This document shows positions 1-7,440 of a stretch of 10,972 nt of DNA, piece after piece. The notes under the pieces are model-generated. The model did no database searches, was not told the DNA's origin, and was given only the letters and a program-made list of their open reading frames with translations. Positions within the stretch are counted from its first letter, which is position 1. The number at the start of each line of letters is the position of its first letter. The position numbers and the translations under genes were made by a program. Where the stretch lies: positions 1 through 10,972 of the forward strand of contig JAJYTL010000085.1 in the NCBI GenBank assembly GCA_021793055.1, written 5' to 3'. The DNA comes from Pseudomonadota bacterium (GTDB taxonomy: Bacteria > Pseudomonadota > Alphaproteobacteria > Ferrovibrionales > Ferrovibrionaceae).

Positions 1-21
1 GGGCCATCCGGCGGCGCGGCG

Positions 22-46
22 CGGGCGCGGGCCGATGCCGCGCCCG
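22..46 (-). terminator. GC-rich hairpin just after holA (weak terminator candidate)
   Basis: A perfect 9-bp inverted repeat (22-30 against 38-46, 7-nt loop) begins 3 nt past the holA stop codon. No T-tract follows it on the minus strand, so it is not a standard intrinsic terminator. It could pause transcription, protect the mRNA 3' end, or simply reflect the very high GC content. In related genomes the next gene after holA is often parB, but the 48 bases here are too few to show it. Confidence 0.25.
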
Positions 47-48
47 GC

Positions 49-1098
49 TCAGGCGGCGGCCGGGCGGGCCAGCGCCAGCCTTAGGAGCGCCGCGCGGCAC
101 AGCGCGACATCCGGCGCGCCAGTGCTCTTGCAGGCGATTTCGGTCTTCCAGAGCTGGCCCAGGGCGGCTTCGAGGGCCGGGCGCGACCAGCGCCGGAGCT
201 GGGCGCGGAAGGCGTTTTCGCGGCGGAAATGGAGCGGCGGCCTGAGCTCGCGCAGAACCGTCGCGGCCGGAGTGCCGGCCTCGATCCGGCCGAGCACGAG
301 ATGAAGCCGTTGGCCGTGGCGGTTCGCCGCCCGCAGCACCGCGACCGGCGTCTCGCCGGCCAGGAGGCTTTTCGCCAGCGCGCGCTCGACGGCGCCGGCG
401 TCGCCGCAGAACGCCCCGTCGACGACGTCGTCGAGGGCGAGCGCCGAACTGTCGCCGACCACTGCCAGTGCGTCGGCCAGGGTTACGGTGCGCGCCGCCG
501 TCGCCACGCCGGCCGCCGGGCCGCCCATGTAGGTGACCAGCTTCTCGAGTTCCTGGCGCGAGACGCCGCGGTCGCCGCCGAGGTTCTGCGCCAGCGCTTG
601 CCGCGCCGCCGGCTCGATGCGGAGCCCGGCGGCGCCGACGACCTCGTTGATCAATAGGCCAAGGCTCGCCTCGTCGTCGCCGTAGCAGGGCAGCGCGGCC
701 GCGTTCGGTGCCGTCTCGAACAGCTTGCGCAGCGAGGAGCGGCGGTCGAGATCGCCGGCCTCGACCAAGATGAAAGCCTCGCCCACCGGCGATTTGAGAA
801 AATCCGCGAAGATCCGGCTCAGGCGGTCGCCGGCGTCGCGCAGCATCACCAGGCGGCGGCCGCCGGTGAAGCTCAAGGCCGCGGCCTCGTCGGCGAGAAG
901 GCCGGGGTCCGAGGCCAGGGCCGGGGCGGCGATCTCGCTGATGCGGAAGGGATCGGCGGCATCCGGCACCACGGTGCGGGCGAGCAATCGGGCGCGCTCG
1001 CGCGTGAGCCCGGCATCCGGGCCATAGATCAGAACGGCGCGGACCGCGGGATCGGGCTTGGCGAGAAAGCCCGCGATCTGGCGCGCCGCGAGCTTCAC
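49..1098 (-). CDS. holA: DNA polymerase III subunit delta (HolA)
   Basis: This 349-residue protein is the delta subunit of the DNA polymerase III clamp loader, which opens the beta sliding clamp so it can be loaded on primed DNA at the replication fork. It acts in the cytoplasm with DnaX and delta-prime. Visible support includes the N-terminal VLIYGPDAGLTRERA segment (residues 22-36), which is the degenerate P-loop region typical of delta, then LVEAGDLDRRSSLRKLFE near residue 111, and an alpha-helical C-terminal collar region. Length is normal for the family. The start is GTG at 1098, because the upstream lptE stop overlaps it as GTGA (4 bp), a pattern of translational coupling. It is the last gene seen of the DUF3576-leuS-lptE-holA run. 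Family assignment is firm; there is no obvious ribosome-binding site of its own. Confidence 0.95.
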   Translation of the reverse strand: MKLAARQIAGFLAKPDPAVRAVLIYGPDAGLTRERARLLARTVVPDAADPFRISEIAAPALASDPGLLADEAAALSFTGGRRLVMLRDAGDRLSRIFADFLKSPVGEAFILVEAGDLDRRSSLRKLFETAPNAAALPCYGDDEASLGLLINEVVGAAGLRIEPAARQALAQNLGGDRGVSRQELEKLVTYMGGPAAGVATAARTVTLADALAVVGDSSALALDDVVDGAFCGDAGAVERALAKSLLAGETPVAVLRAANRHGQRLHLVLGRIEAGTPAATVLRELRPPLHFRRENAFRAQLRRWSRPALEAALGQLWKTEIACKSTGAPDVALCRAALLRLALARPAAA

Positions 1099-1682
1099 GC
1101 CGGGGCCTTCTCGTGGCGGCTGAACCAGACCGCGAGCCGGGCCGCGATCGCGTCCGCGATCTGGCGGGCCAGCCGCCGCCGGGCGTCCGCCGCGCCGACG
1201 ATATTGCCGTAATTGATGCGCAGCACGTCGTAGCTCACGGCGCGCGCCAACGTGTTGGAGGCGACCACCTGATTGCTGCGCGTATCGATCAGGCGATAGG
1301 TCACGACAAGCGACAGCTGGTTGCGCGTGATCTGGCTCGCGGAATTCACGAGCTGCGCCGAATCGGTTTCCGCGGCCGTGGCCTCGAGGCGAAAGCGCGG
1401 CGGCCCCGAGCGCCCGCGCGGCGCGAGCTGGTCTTCGAGATCGTTATGGATGAGCTGGCCGGCGCGCGGGGCGCTCGGCGCCTTGACCCGGTCTACGACG
1501 ATGCTCCGCAGCGCCGCCCGGGCGGGCGCGTCGGCTTGGCCGTAGAGCGGATGGAAGCCGCAGGCGGCAAGCAGCAGGCCGAGGCCGGGCGCGGCGCGGC
1601 GCCAGCGGGCGACAAGCGAAAGCGCCGGCGCGCTCCGGCCAGGGCGCGGCGGCGCGTGGTCGTGACCCCTAGACCACCACAT
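1095..1682 (-). CDS. lptE: LPS-assembly lipoprotein LptE
   Basis: LptE plugs the LptD beta-barrel and helps place lipopolysaccharide in the outer leaflet of the outer membrane. The protein is 195 residues. A basic stretch (R26-R29) and a short hydrophobic segment lead to a lipobox LAAC with the lipidated cysteine at C41, followed by GFHPLYG, the conserved start of mature alphaproteobacterial LptE. The remainder (about 55-190) is the small alpha/beta domain, with a recognisable NQLSLVVTYRLID strand and ASNTLARAVSYDV. The only usable start I find is ATG at 1682, which lies 14 bp inside the end of leuS. This leaves an unusually long 25-residue stretch before the signal helix, and no Shine-Dalgarno is evident, so expression probably depends on coupling to leuS. 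The 3' end overlaps holA by 4 bp. Identity is well supported; the exact start is less sure. Confidence 0.92.
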   Translation of the reverse strand: MWWSRGHDHAPPRPGRSAPALSLVARWRRAAPGLGLLLAACGFHPLYGQADAPARAALRSIVVDRVKAPSAPRAGQLIHNDLEDQLAPRGRSGPPRFRLEATAAETDSAQLVNSASQITRNQLSLVVTYRLIDTRSNQVVASNTLARAVSYDVLRINYGNIVGAADARRRLARQIADAIAARLAVWFSRHEKAPA

Positions 1683-4254
1683 TGACGATCCGGTTCGGCA
1701 CGACGATCAGCTTGCGCACCGGCCGGCCGGCGATCGCGCGCTGCACGTTGTCGTTGCCGAGCGCCACCGCCTCGATCGCCGCCTTGTCGAGATCGCGGGC
1801 GATCTCGATGGTGGCGCGGAGTTTGCCCGAAACCTGCACCGCGACGGTGACGGTGGCGTCCTCGACCAGCGCCGGGTCGGCCGCCGGCCAGGGCTCGTCG
1901 GCGAGCAGGTTGTCGTGGCCGAGTGCTTGCCAAAGCTCCTCGGCGACATGGGGCATCATCGGCCCGATCAGCAGGGTCAGGGTCTCCAGCGCCTCGCGCA
2001 GCGCCGCGCTATCGGCGTCGTCGATGTCGGCGGCGGCGAAATCCTGCACCGCGTTGGCGAGTTCGTAGATTCGGGCGACGGCGCGGTTGAAGTGAAAGCG
2101 CTCGATGTCCTCGGTGACGCCGGCGATCGCCTTGTGGCTGGCGCGGCGCAGCGCCGTCGCCTTGTCCGAGATCCCGGCCGCGGGCTTGGCGCCAACGCCG
2201 GCGAGCTTTTCCAGGTTGTCGCCGGTGAGCCGCCACAGCCGCTGCACGAAGCGCCAGGCGCCGTCGGCACCCGACGCCGTCCATTCCATGTCGCGCTCGG
2301 GCGGGCTGTCGGAAAGCATGAACCAGCGCGCGGTATCGGCGCCGTACTGGTCGATGATGGTGCCGGGGTCGATGACGTTCTTCTTCGACTTCGACATTTT
2401 CTCGACCCGGCCGACGGTGGCCGGCGCGCCGCTCGCCACCTCGCGCAGGCTGCCGTCGGCGCCCTCGGCCACCTGATCGGGATAGAGCCAGGCGCCGGCC
2501 GCGTTCTGGTAGGTCTGGTGGCACACCATGCCCTGGGTGAACAGCCCGGCGAAGGGCTCCGGCGCCGCGACCTTGCCGATGCTGTGCAGCGCGCGGGTGA
2601 AGAAGCGGGCATAGAGCAGATGCAAAATAGCGTGCTCGATGCCGCCGATATATTGATCGACCGGGAGCCAGTAATCGACCGCTTCCTTGGTCGCCGGCTC
2701 GGCCGCGCGCGGCGAGCAGAAGCGCGCGAAATACCACGAGCTGTCGACGAAGGTATCGCAGGTATCGGTCTCGCGCTCGGCGGCGCCGCCGCATTGCGGG
2801 CAGGGGACGTGCTTCCAGGTCGGATGGTTGGCGAGCGGATTGCCCGAGCGGTCGAAGCGGACGTCGTCCGGCAGCAGGACCGGAAGGTCGGCGTCCGGCA
2901 CCGCGACGGTGCCGCAGGCCGGGCAATGGATCATCGGGATCGGGCAGCCCCAATAGCGCTGGCGCGAGACGCCCCAGTCGCGCAGGCGATAGGTAACCGT
3001 GCCCTTGCCGATGCCGAGCGCCTCGGCGCGCTGGATCGCCGCCGCGATCGCGTCCGGCACGCTCATGCCGTCGAGAAAACCGGAATTGAACAGCGTGCCC
3101 TCGTGGGTGGTGAAGGCCGCCTCGCGCGCCTGCAGCGCCGCGCGGTCGATATCGGGCGGCGCCACCACCCAGCGAATCGGCAGGCCATACTTGCGGGCGA
3201 ACTCGAAATCGCGCTCGTCATGCGCTGGGCAGCCGAAAATCGCGCCGGTGCCGTATTCGTAAAGCACGAAGTTGGCGATATAGACCGGCAACTCGGCGCC
3301 TTCGATGAAGGGATGGCGCGCCTTGAGGCCGGTGTCGTGGCCGAGCTTCTCGGCGGTCTCCAGCGCCGCCTCGCTGGTCGCGGTCTGGCGGCAGCGGGCG
3401 AGGAAGGCGGCGATCGCCGGGTCTTTGTCGGCGAGGTCGACGCTGAGCGGATGATCGGCCGACAGCGCGAGGAAGCTCGCGCCGAACAGCGTGTCCGGCC
3501 GGGTGGTGAAGATCTCGACCGTCCGCGGGTCGTCCTTGAGCGAAAAGTTCAGCCGCAGGCCGGGCGAGCGGCCGATCCAGTTGCGCTGCATCAGCCGCAC
3601 CCGCTCCGGCCAGCGTTCGAGATCGTCGAGGCCGCGCAGCAGTTCGTCGGCGAAGGCGGTGATGCGGAAGAACCATTGCGGCAGCTTGCGCCGCTCGACC
3701 GGCGCGCCCGAGCGCCAGCCACGGCCCTCGATCACCTGCTCGTTGGCGAGCACGGTCTCATCCACCGGGTCCCAGTTGACGGCGCTTTCCTTGCGGTACA
3801 CGAGGCCCGCCTTGTAGAGATCGAGAAAGAGCTTCTGCTGCTGGTGGTAATAGCCGGGATGGCAGGTCGCGATCTCGCGGCTCCAATCGAGCGAGAGCCC
3901 CATGCTCTTCAAATCGCGCCGCATCTCCGCGATGTTGCGGTAGGTCCAGGCGGCGGGGTCGGTGCCCTGGTCGCGGGCGGCGTTCTCGGCCGGCAGGCCG
4001 AACGCGTCCCAGCCCATCGGGTGCAGCACGTTGAAGCCGCGCCCGCGCTTGTAGCGCGCCACCACGTCGCCCATGGTGTAGTTGCGGACATGGCCCATGT
4101 GGATGCGCCCGGACGGGTAGGGGAACATCTCGAGGACATAGTATTTCGGCTTGCTGCGGTCCTCGCCGACCGCGAAGGTCGCGCGCTCGGCCCAGGCCTC
4201 CTGCCACTTCTTCTCGACTTCTTTGTGATTGTAGCGCGGCGTCATGGCACTCAT
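1669..4254 (-). CDS. leuS: Leucyl-tRNA synthetase
   Basis: This class I aminoacyl-tRNA synthetase charges tRNA-Leu with leucine using ATP in the cytoplasm. All landmarks of the bacterial enzyme are present in 861 residues: the HIGH motif as HMGH (52-55), the CP1 editing domain with its threonine-rich TTRPDT (250-255) and the conserved aspartate D346 in GCPAHDERD, a zinc-type region with cysteine pairs C444/C447 and C485/C488, the ATP-binding loop KMSKS (619-623), and the C-terminal anticodon-binding domain. No key residue is missing. ATG at 4254 is used here; a second ATG three codons in (MTPRYN) is also possible, and the purine-rich GAGCGGAA just upstream favours the first. The DUF3576 lipoprotein gene lies 126 bp upstream on the same strand, and the 3' end overlaps lptE, which fits one operon. 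Confidence 0.98.
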   Translation of the reverse strand: MSAMTPRYNHKEVEKKWQEAWAERATFAVGEDRSKPKYYVLEMFPYPSGRIHMGHVRNYTMGDVVARYKRGRGFNVLHPMGWDAFGLPAENAARDQGTDPAAWTYRNIAEMRRDLKSMGLSLDWSREIATCHPGYYHQQQKLFLDLYKAGLVYRKESAVNWDPVDETVLANEQVIEGRGWRSGAPVERRKLPQWFFRITAFADELLRGLDDLERWPERVRLMQRNWIGRSPGLRLNFSLKDDPRTVEIFTTRPDTLFGASFLALSADHPLSVDLADKDPAIAAFLARCRQTATSEAALETAEKLGHDTGLKARHPFIEGAELPVYIANFVLYEYGTGAIFGCPAHDERDFEFARKYGLPIRWVVAPPDIDRAALQAREAAFTTHEGTLFNSGFLDGMSVPDAIAAAIQRAEALGIGKGTVTYRLRDWGVSRQRYWGCPIPMIHCPACGTVAVPDADLPVLLPDDVRFDRSGNPLANHPTWKHVPCPQCGGAAERETDTCDTFVDSSWYFARFCSPRAAEPATKEAVDYWLPVDQYIGGIEHAILHLLYARFFTRALHSIGKVAAPEPFAGLFTQGMVCHQTYQNAAGAWLYPDQVAEGADGSLREVASGAPATVGRVEKMSKSKKNVIDPGTIIDQYGADTARWFMLSDSPPERDMEWTASGADGAWRFVQRLWRLTGDNLEKLAGVGAKPAAGISDKATALRRASHKAIAGVTEDIERFHFNRAVARIYELANAVQDFAAADIDDADSAALREALETLTLLIGPMMPHVAEELWQALGHDNLLADEPWPAADPALVEDATVTVAVQVSGKLRATIEIARDLDKAAIEAVALGNDNVQRAIAGRPVRKLIVVPNRIVNVVV

Positions 4255-4380
4255 TTCCGCTCGCCGGCCGTTACGCGCCGATGGTCCCGAAGCCGCCGTC
4301 GCCCCGCCGCGAGCCGATTTTGTCAGATCTGTTTCGGGAATATCATGGTCTCGGAAACTCGGTCTCGTCTCTGGAACCGG

Positions 4381-4968
4381 TCAGGAACTGGCGCCGCTGC
4401 GCAGCTGCTGCGCCCGGGTCAGAATGGCGTTCTCGATCTTGACCGCGGTGTCCGGTTTCACCGGCGCGTCGGTCCAGGTGCCGTTCTCGCGCGTCTGCTT
4501 GTAGACGGCGACCTTGACCCCGGTCGCCAGCAATTGCCGGCTGACGATATAGATAACCAGCTTGAAGCGCTCGTTCGGCGCCTTTTGCGTCGAATACCAG
4601 TCGGTGATGATGACGCCGCCGAAGGGATCGGCCGAAGCGAGCGGCATGAAGCTCACGGTGTCGAGCGAGGCGCGCCAGAGATAGGCGTTGACCGCGATGC
4701 CGCCGCCAGGCACGCCGCCCGAGGGTTTCGAGCCGCCGCCGAAAAGGCCGCCGAGCGCGCCGCCCTTGCCGAACATCGATTCCGTACCCTGGTAGCCCTT
4801 GTAAATCGGCTGACCGTTTGGCGTATAGATATCGGTTCCCGGGACAGCTTGCTCTGGATAGGAGGCTTGCACTAGGTTCTGATCGTGACTGCAAGCAGCC
4901 AATGTCAATAGCCCAAGGGCCGCAAAAGCTAGTATCACGGCCCGGCCCCAATCCAACCTCAGCGGCAT
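4381..4968 (-). CDS. DUF3576 domain outer-membrane lipoprotein
   Basis: This 195-residue protein belongs to the DUF3576 family, common just upstream of leuS in alphaproteobacteria; its function is not established. The N-terminus is a lipoprotein signal peptide (hydrophobic 10-24, lipobox LAAC with C26). Ser at +2 gives no inner-membrane retention signal, so outer-membrane location is inferred. A flexible Gly/Lys/Ser-rich linker (about 64-90, including GGLFGGGSKPSGG) precedes the conserved domain, which starts at VNAYLWRASLDTVSFMPLA and contains DPFGGVIITDWY and a VIYIVSRQL strand. The ATG at 4968 has AGAGGA about 8 nt upstream on the minus strand, which supports the start. It is the first gene of the leuS-lptE-holA run. 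The context suggests envelope maintenance near LptE, but that is inference. Confidence 0.92.
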   Translation of the reverse strand: MPLRLDWGRAVILAFAALGLLTLAACSHDQNLVQASYPEQAVPGTDIYTPNGQPIYKGYQGTESMFGKGGALGGLFGGGSKPSGGVPGGGIAVNAYLWRASLDTVSFMPLASADPFGGVIITDWYSTQKAPNERFKLVIYIVSRQLLATGVKVAVYKQTRENGTWTDAPVKPDTAVKIENAILTRAQQLRSGASS

Positions 4969-5033
4969 TCAATATTCCTCTTGCCTGGAGCGAGATTGCC
5001 CTCTCCGGTGGCGGCTACCTGAAGGGCAAATCC

Positions 5034-5069
5034 TGCAGCGCACTATTACTATGCAGCGTACTATAAGGT
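5034..5069. repeat. Two imperfect 18-bp direct repeats upstream of the DUF3576 gene
   Basis: Two adjacent 18-bp units (5034-5051 and 5052-5069) agree at 13 of 18 positions, sharing TGCAGCG and ACTAT. They lie in the presumed 5' leader of the DUF3576-leuS transcript and abut the left arm of the inverted repeat at 5062. They could be a protein-binding site or a chance duplication. Confidence 0.4.
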
Positions 5070-5134
5070 GGAGCTTGGCTCTCGTCTCGGCCAATTCGGC
5101 ACCCGATAATCAGGCTCCAAAGCTCCGCCTTATA
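5062..5134. repeat. Long inverted repeat with 38-nt loop
   Basis: The arms 5062-5078 (TATAAGGTGGAGCTTGG) and 5117-5134 (CCAAAGCTCCGCCTTATA) are complementary over 17 positions with one T/G wobble and one bulged base. The 38-nt loop is 5079-5116. The right arm contains the -10 box of the candidate minus-strand promoter, so the left arm is an inverted copy of that -10/+1 region facing the other way. In minus-strand RNA starting near 5122 only the inner part of the stem would form, close to the 5' end. No transposase is nearby, so this is not evidently an insertion-sequence end. Confidence 0.6.
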
Positions 5135-5157
5135 AACCCGCCCCGGACGAAAGCCAA
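5129..5157 (-). promoter_or_regulatory. Candidate sigma-70-type promoter for the DUF3576-leuS-lptE-holA run
   Basis: On the minus strand, TTGGCT (5157-5152, -35) and TATAAG (5134-5129, -10) are separated by exactly 17 nt. This is the best hexamer pair found upstream of the DUF3576 gene. The start site would be near 5122, giving a leader of about 150 nt. It is a prediction from pattern only. Confidence 0.45.
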
Positions 5158-5214
5158 CTCGAACGCGGCCTTCGCAACCGCGTAAAAAAGCGCCGCGACA
5201 CTGAAAAATGGCCG

Positions 5215-5275
5215 ACTGTTGTCTAACATTATATAATTTTGTCAATCTCTTAAGCGGAAACCATCACAATCTATC
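5215..5275. promoter_or_regulatory. AT-rich block between the divergent DUF3576 and porin 1 genes
   Basis: This block is strikingly AT-rich for the window. It contains the palindromic ATTATATAAT (5228-5237) and, on the minus strand, a perfect TTGACA (5245-5240). Neither pairs with a second hexamer at 16-18 nt spacing, so I do not call a promoter. It may serve as an UP-like element or a binding site for a nucleoid protein. From about 5280 to 5450 I see only weak hairpins and the short direct repeats listed separately. Confidence 0.3.
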
Positions 5276-5374
5276 ATCGGTAACTCTGCGAGCTTGCCGG
5301 CGCCTGTCAGCCCGCGGTCTTCACCATCCACTTGAGAGAGGGCCGTAGGCCCGCTCCCAGCAGATCCCACTCTG

Positions 5375-5538
5375 GTTTCGTGGCATCACCCCGGGGACCG
5401 TTGCTCTTGTGGCATGTTCGCAACAGTCGGCGGCTTTTCGCACGATTGGCCGCGCTGTAGCCTTGACCCTACAGGCCGCAGGTGGCTTCATCCCACCGCG
5501 GCGGTATGCAAGTGATCTACCGCTTGTTTCGTGGCATC
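5375..5538 (+). repeat. 13-bp direct repeat in the porin 1 upstream region
   Basis: GTTTCGTGGCATC occurs at 5375-5387 and again at 5526-5538, with a third shorter match (TGGCAT) at 5410-5415. Runs of GAGAGAG lie near both full copies (about 5333 and 5545). The second copy and its GAGAGAGAGG are directly before the porin start and include its ribosome-binding site. This suggests a partial duplication of the leader, possibly from porin gene duplication. Confidence 0.5.
5455..5501 (+). promoter_or_regulatory. Porin 1 promoter candidate embedded in two palindromes
   Basis: TTGACC (5463-5468) and CTTCAT (5486-5491) are spaced by 17 nt. The extended -10, GCTTCATC, resembles the alphaproteobacterial GCTANAWC form. 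The -35 lies in the 8-nt spacer of a perfect inverted repeat, CTGTAG (5455-5460) / CTACAG (5469-5474). The -10 lies in the 7-nt loop of a second repeat, CCGC-A-GGTGG (5476-5485) / CCACCGCGG (5493-5501). Start would be near 5498. The repeats could be operators. If transcription begins further upstream, they would instead be leader hairpins stabilising the mRNA. Confidence 0.4.
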
Positions 5539-5562
5539 GACGTCGAGAGAGAGGTCCACAAG

Positions 5563-6921
5563 ATGAAAAAACTACTTTTGGGAACCAGCGCCCTTGCTGC
5601 GGTTGGCCTTCTGGCCATGCCGATGCCTAAGGCGATGGCGGCGGCAAGTGCGGGCACCCAGCCGATTCAGATTAAAGTCGGCGGCGGGTTCATTGGATTC
5701 TTGCAGGGGGTGAGTCAGAAAGGCGGCCTGTATCCGGGCGCCAACAAGATGAACCGTCAGCTCTACGACCGGTCGTGGGTTGACTTTCACGGCATCGGCA
5801 AGTTTGACAATGGCATCAGTGCCGGCGTCGATCTGCAGATCCGCACCAACAATGCGAGCCCGCTCCAATACACAGGCAACTTGCAGAGCGCCGACACAAT
5901 CGGCGGCGGCTTCGCGTTCTTGAACTTGGCTCAGTATGGCCGGGTCGAGATCGGCGCTACCCCGGGCGCCGCGCGTAAGATGTGGTATGGCGCGAACACG
6001 CCGTTCCGCACCACTGCCCATGGCTGGAACTCGCCGGCAACGGGGCAACTGGGCGGCGCCAATTCCCTCGGGCAGCCGACCACGTTGATCGACATGGGCG
6101 ACGTCGATCGTGCGGAGAAGATTACATACTTCACGCCTCGAGTCGCTGGCTTCCAGCTCGGCGTTTCGTATGCGCCCGAGAACTGCATGATGAACAACGA
6201 GCCCTTCACAGGCGCCGACCAGAATAACGGCGGCACGGCGGGCGGCGCGCCCGTCGGCCAAGCCGGGTCCTGCTTGTTCTTTGGTCAGATGCCGGCAAGT
6301 AACATCGCCGCGCAGCAAAACGATATTGTCGAGGCCGGCCTGAACTACGTCGGCAAGTTCAACGGTGTCGATGTGGGCGCTTACCTGGGCTTGGGGCACG
6401 CGTCTGTGGCTGCCCAGGCGTACGGGAACAGCAGCATGCGGGGCCTCGAAGAGTACGGCGGCGGCACCAATATCGGCTATCAGGGCTTCCAGCTCGGCGC
6501 CAGCTTCCGCTATAGCAACGAGGGTAACAAGTTCGGCGGCGCTGCCGGCACGGGCGCCGTTGGTGTTGGCGCAGGTACTGGCATTCAGTCTGAGGTCGCC
6601 GGCATCGCGCCGACGAACCGCTGGGACGCCAACGTTGGCCTGACCTACCACACCGGACCTTGGGCCGTCGGCGCTTCCTATGCCTATGCTCAGTCCAGCC
6701 AGAAGTGCGGTGAAGCGGTAACTGGATACTGCACGGCGTCTGGTCAGACTGCCGGCAAGGACAAGTTCAATGGCGTTGTCTTTAGCGGCAATTACGCGAT
6801 TGGGCCCGGCGTGAACCTGAACGCCGGCATCGAGCACGGCAAGTGGGATTCGTTCGACAACGGCCCCGGAGCCGAAAACTCTGTTTGGATCTACTCCGTC
6901 GGTACCGCGCTGTTCTTCTAG
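5563..6921 (+). CDS. Outer-membrane porin 1 (Gram-negative porin superfamily)
   Basis: This 452-residue beta-barrel porin would form water-filled channels for small solutes in the outer membrane. I start it at ATG 5563, preceded by GAGAGAGAGG with 8-nt spacing. An in-frame ATG at 5482 adds 27 residues that do not look like a signal peptide. The chosen start gives a classic signal peptide (KK, hydrophobic core, AMA cleavage near residue 26). The mature part begins with SAGTQPIQIKVGGGF and has the porin fingerprint DFHGIGKFDNGISAGVDLQ (75-93), YGRVEIGATPGAARKMW, ITYFTPRVAGFQLGVSY (187-203) and a C-terminal aromatic beta-signal ending in F452. C208/C237 probably bridge a surface loop. A second pair, C382/C390, and a Gly-rich insert (about 325-344) are absent from porin 2. 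Substrate specificity cannot be read from sequence. Confidence 0.92.
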   Translation: MKKLLLGTSALAAVGLLAMPMPKAMAAASAGTQPIQIKVGGGFIGFLQGVSQKGGLYPGANKMNRQLYDRSWVDFHGIGKFDNGISAGVDLQIRTNNASPLQYTGNLQSADTIGGGFAFLNLAQYGRVEIGATPGAARKMWYGANTPFRTTAHGWNSPATGQLGGANSLGQPTTLIDMGDVDRAEKITYFTPRVAGFQLGVSYAPENCMMNNEPFTGADQNNGGTAGGAPVGQAGSCLFFGQMPASNIAAQQNDIVEAGLNYVGKFNGVDVGAYLGLGHASVAAQAYGNSSMRGLEEYGGGTNIGYQGFQLGASFRYSNEGNKFGGAAGTGAVGVGAGTGIQSEVAGIAPTNRWDANVGLTYHTGPWAVGASYAYAQSSQKCGEAVTGYCTASGQTAGKDKFNGVVFSGNYAIGPGVNLNAGIEHGKWDSFDNGPGAENSVWIYSVGTALFF

Positions 6922-6950
6922 TCAACGCGGAACTTTCGGTTCCATCAGAG

Positions 6951-6981
6951 AGGAGCGGGCTTCGGCCCGCTCCTTTTTTTT
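6951..6981 (+). terminator. Intrinsic terminator of porin 1
   Basis: A perfect 10-bp stem (6951-6960 / 6965-6974) closed by a C(TTCG)G tetraloop is followed by eight T residues (6974-6981). It lies 29 bp after the porin 1 stop codon. This is a textbook Rho-independent terminator and also the insertion target of the intron fragment that follows. Confidence 0.96.
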
Positions 6982-7440
6982 GCGCGCCAGGCATGGCGCG
7001 GAGCGCCGTGGCTGGCGCGGTCTGACTGGGGTGGTATTCGGTGGATGACTTGGAGGCGATGGTCCTCTATGGGCCCTGGTGATGGGAACTGTTAGCCGAA
7101 CAGCAAGGGCGTCGCCTTGAGGCAGGGTCTGAAGGAAGCTGTACGCAAGGTGCCGGACTGACGAACAGGAAGCGCATATGAGTCGTGCGAATCCGGGCGA
7201 GGGAGCCATAAAGCCCAAAGCCCGATATCACCCGGAGGGTGCGGTCGTAGATGCGACGGGTTTGTGGCACGAAGGTCACGTGTTTTACCCTGGAGAGCTG
7301 CCGCACTGCCTTGTGCTACCGGCGTCGCGAGGCGTCGGGATCGGGCGGCAAAGGTCAGCGGGGGCCGTAGTGGTTGGTACCGACCGATGAACGGCTGGAA
7401 TGTAGCGCCGGATGGAGATCGGACTTTCGACGGCGAGAAC
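6982..7440 (+). mobile_element. Decayed 5' fragment of a group II (class C-like) intron
   Basis: Directly after the terminator T-run the sequence turns into recognisable group II intron RNA. The 5' end GCGCGCCAGGCATGG (6982-6996) matches the GUGYGCCnGGCAUGG start of class C introns with the second base changed. It is followed by a GGAGGCGATGGTCCTC hairpin (7052-7067), CTGTTAGCC (7089-7097), GCAAGGGCGTC, GGGTCTGAAGGAAGCT (7125-7140), GACTGACGAACAGGAAGC and CATATGAG (7175-7182), in the same order as domain I of known introns. TTTACCCTGGAGAG (7284-7297) and GGTCAGCGGGGGCCGTAG (7353-7370), with the hairpin GGTTGG/CCGACC, match the later parts before domain IV. There is no reverse transcriptase and no domain V/VI, so it cannot splice or move. 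The right edge is approximate; it must lie before about 7457, where the lipoprotein gene ends. This accounts for most of the 536-bp gap after porin 1. Confidence 0.85.

Noticed and set aside
1915..4875. A 986-codon open frame on the plus strand antisense to leuS and the DUF3576 gene
   Set aside because: It is exactly opposite well-identified genes, has no recognisable domain, is rich in Arg/Ala/Gly/Val as expected from the GC-rich complement, and spans an intergenic gap. It is a codon-bias shadow.
5015..5245. A possible leader peptide for attenuation of the leuS operon (76-codon minus-strand frame)
   Set aside because: It has no run of leucine codons and no terminator/antiterminator pair with a T-tract before the DUF3576 gene.
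5228..5245. TATAAT (5232-5237) with minus-strand TTGACA (5245-5240) as a promoter
   Set aside because: On the minus strand the hexamers are only a few bases apart, and on the plus strand TATAAT has no -35 partner at 16-18 nt. Kept only as an AT-rich block.
5482..5562. Upstream in-frame ATG for porin 1
   Set aside because: It would place 27 residues before a perfect signal peptide; the GAGAGAGAGG site points to 5563.
5572..6837. A 421-codon minus-strand frame opposite porin 1
   Set aside because: No signal, domain or ribosome-binding site; porin 1 on the other strand has a full signal peptide and porin motifs. The same applies to the 303-codon frame at 8710-9621 opposite porin 2.
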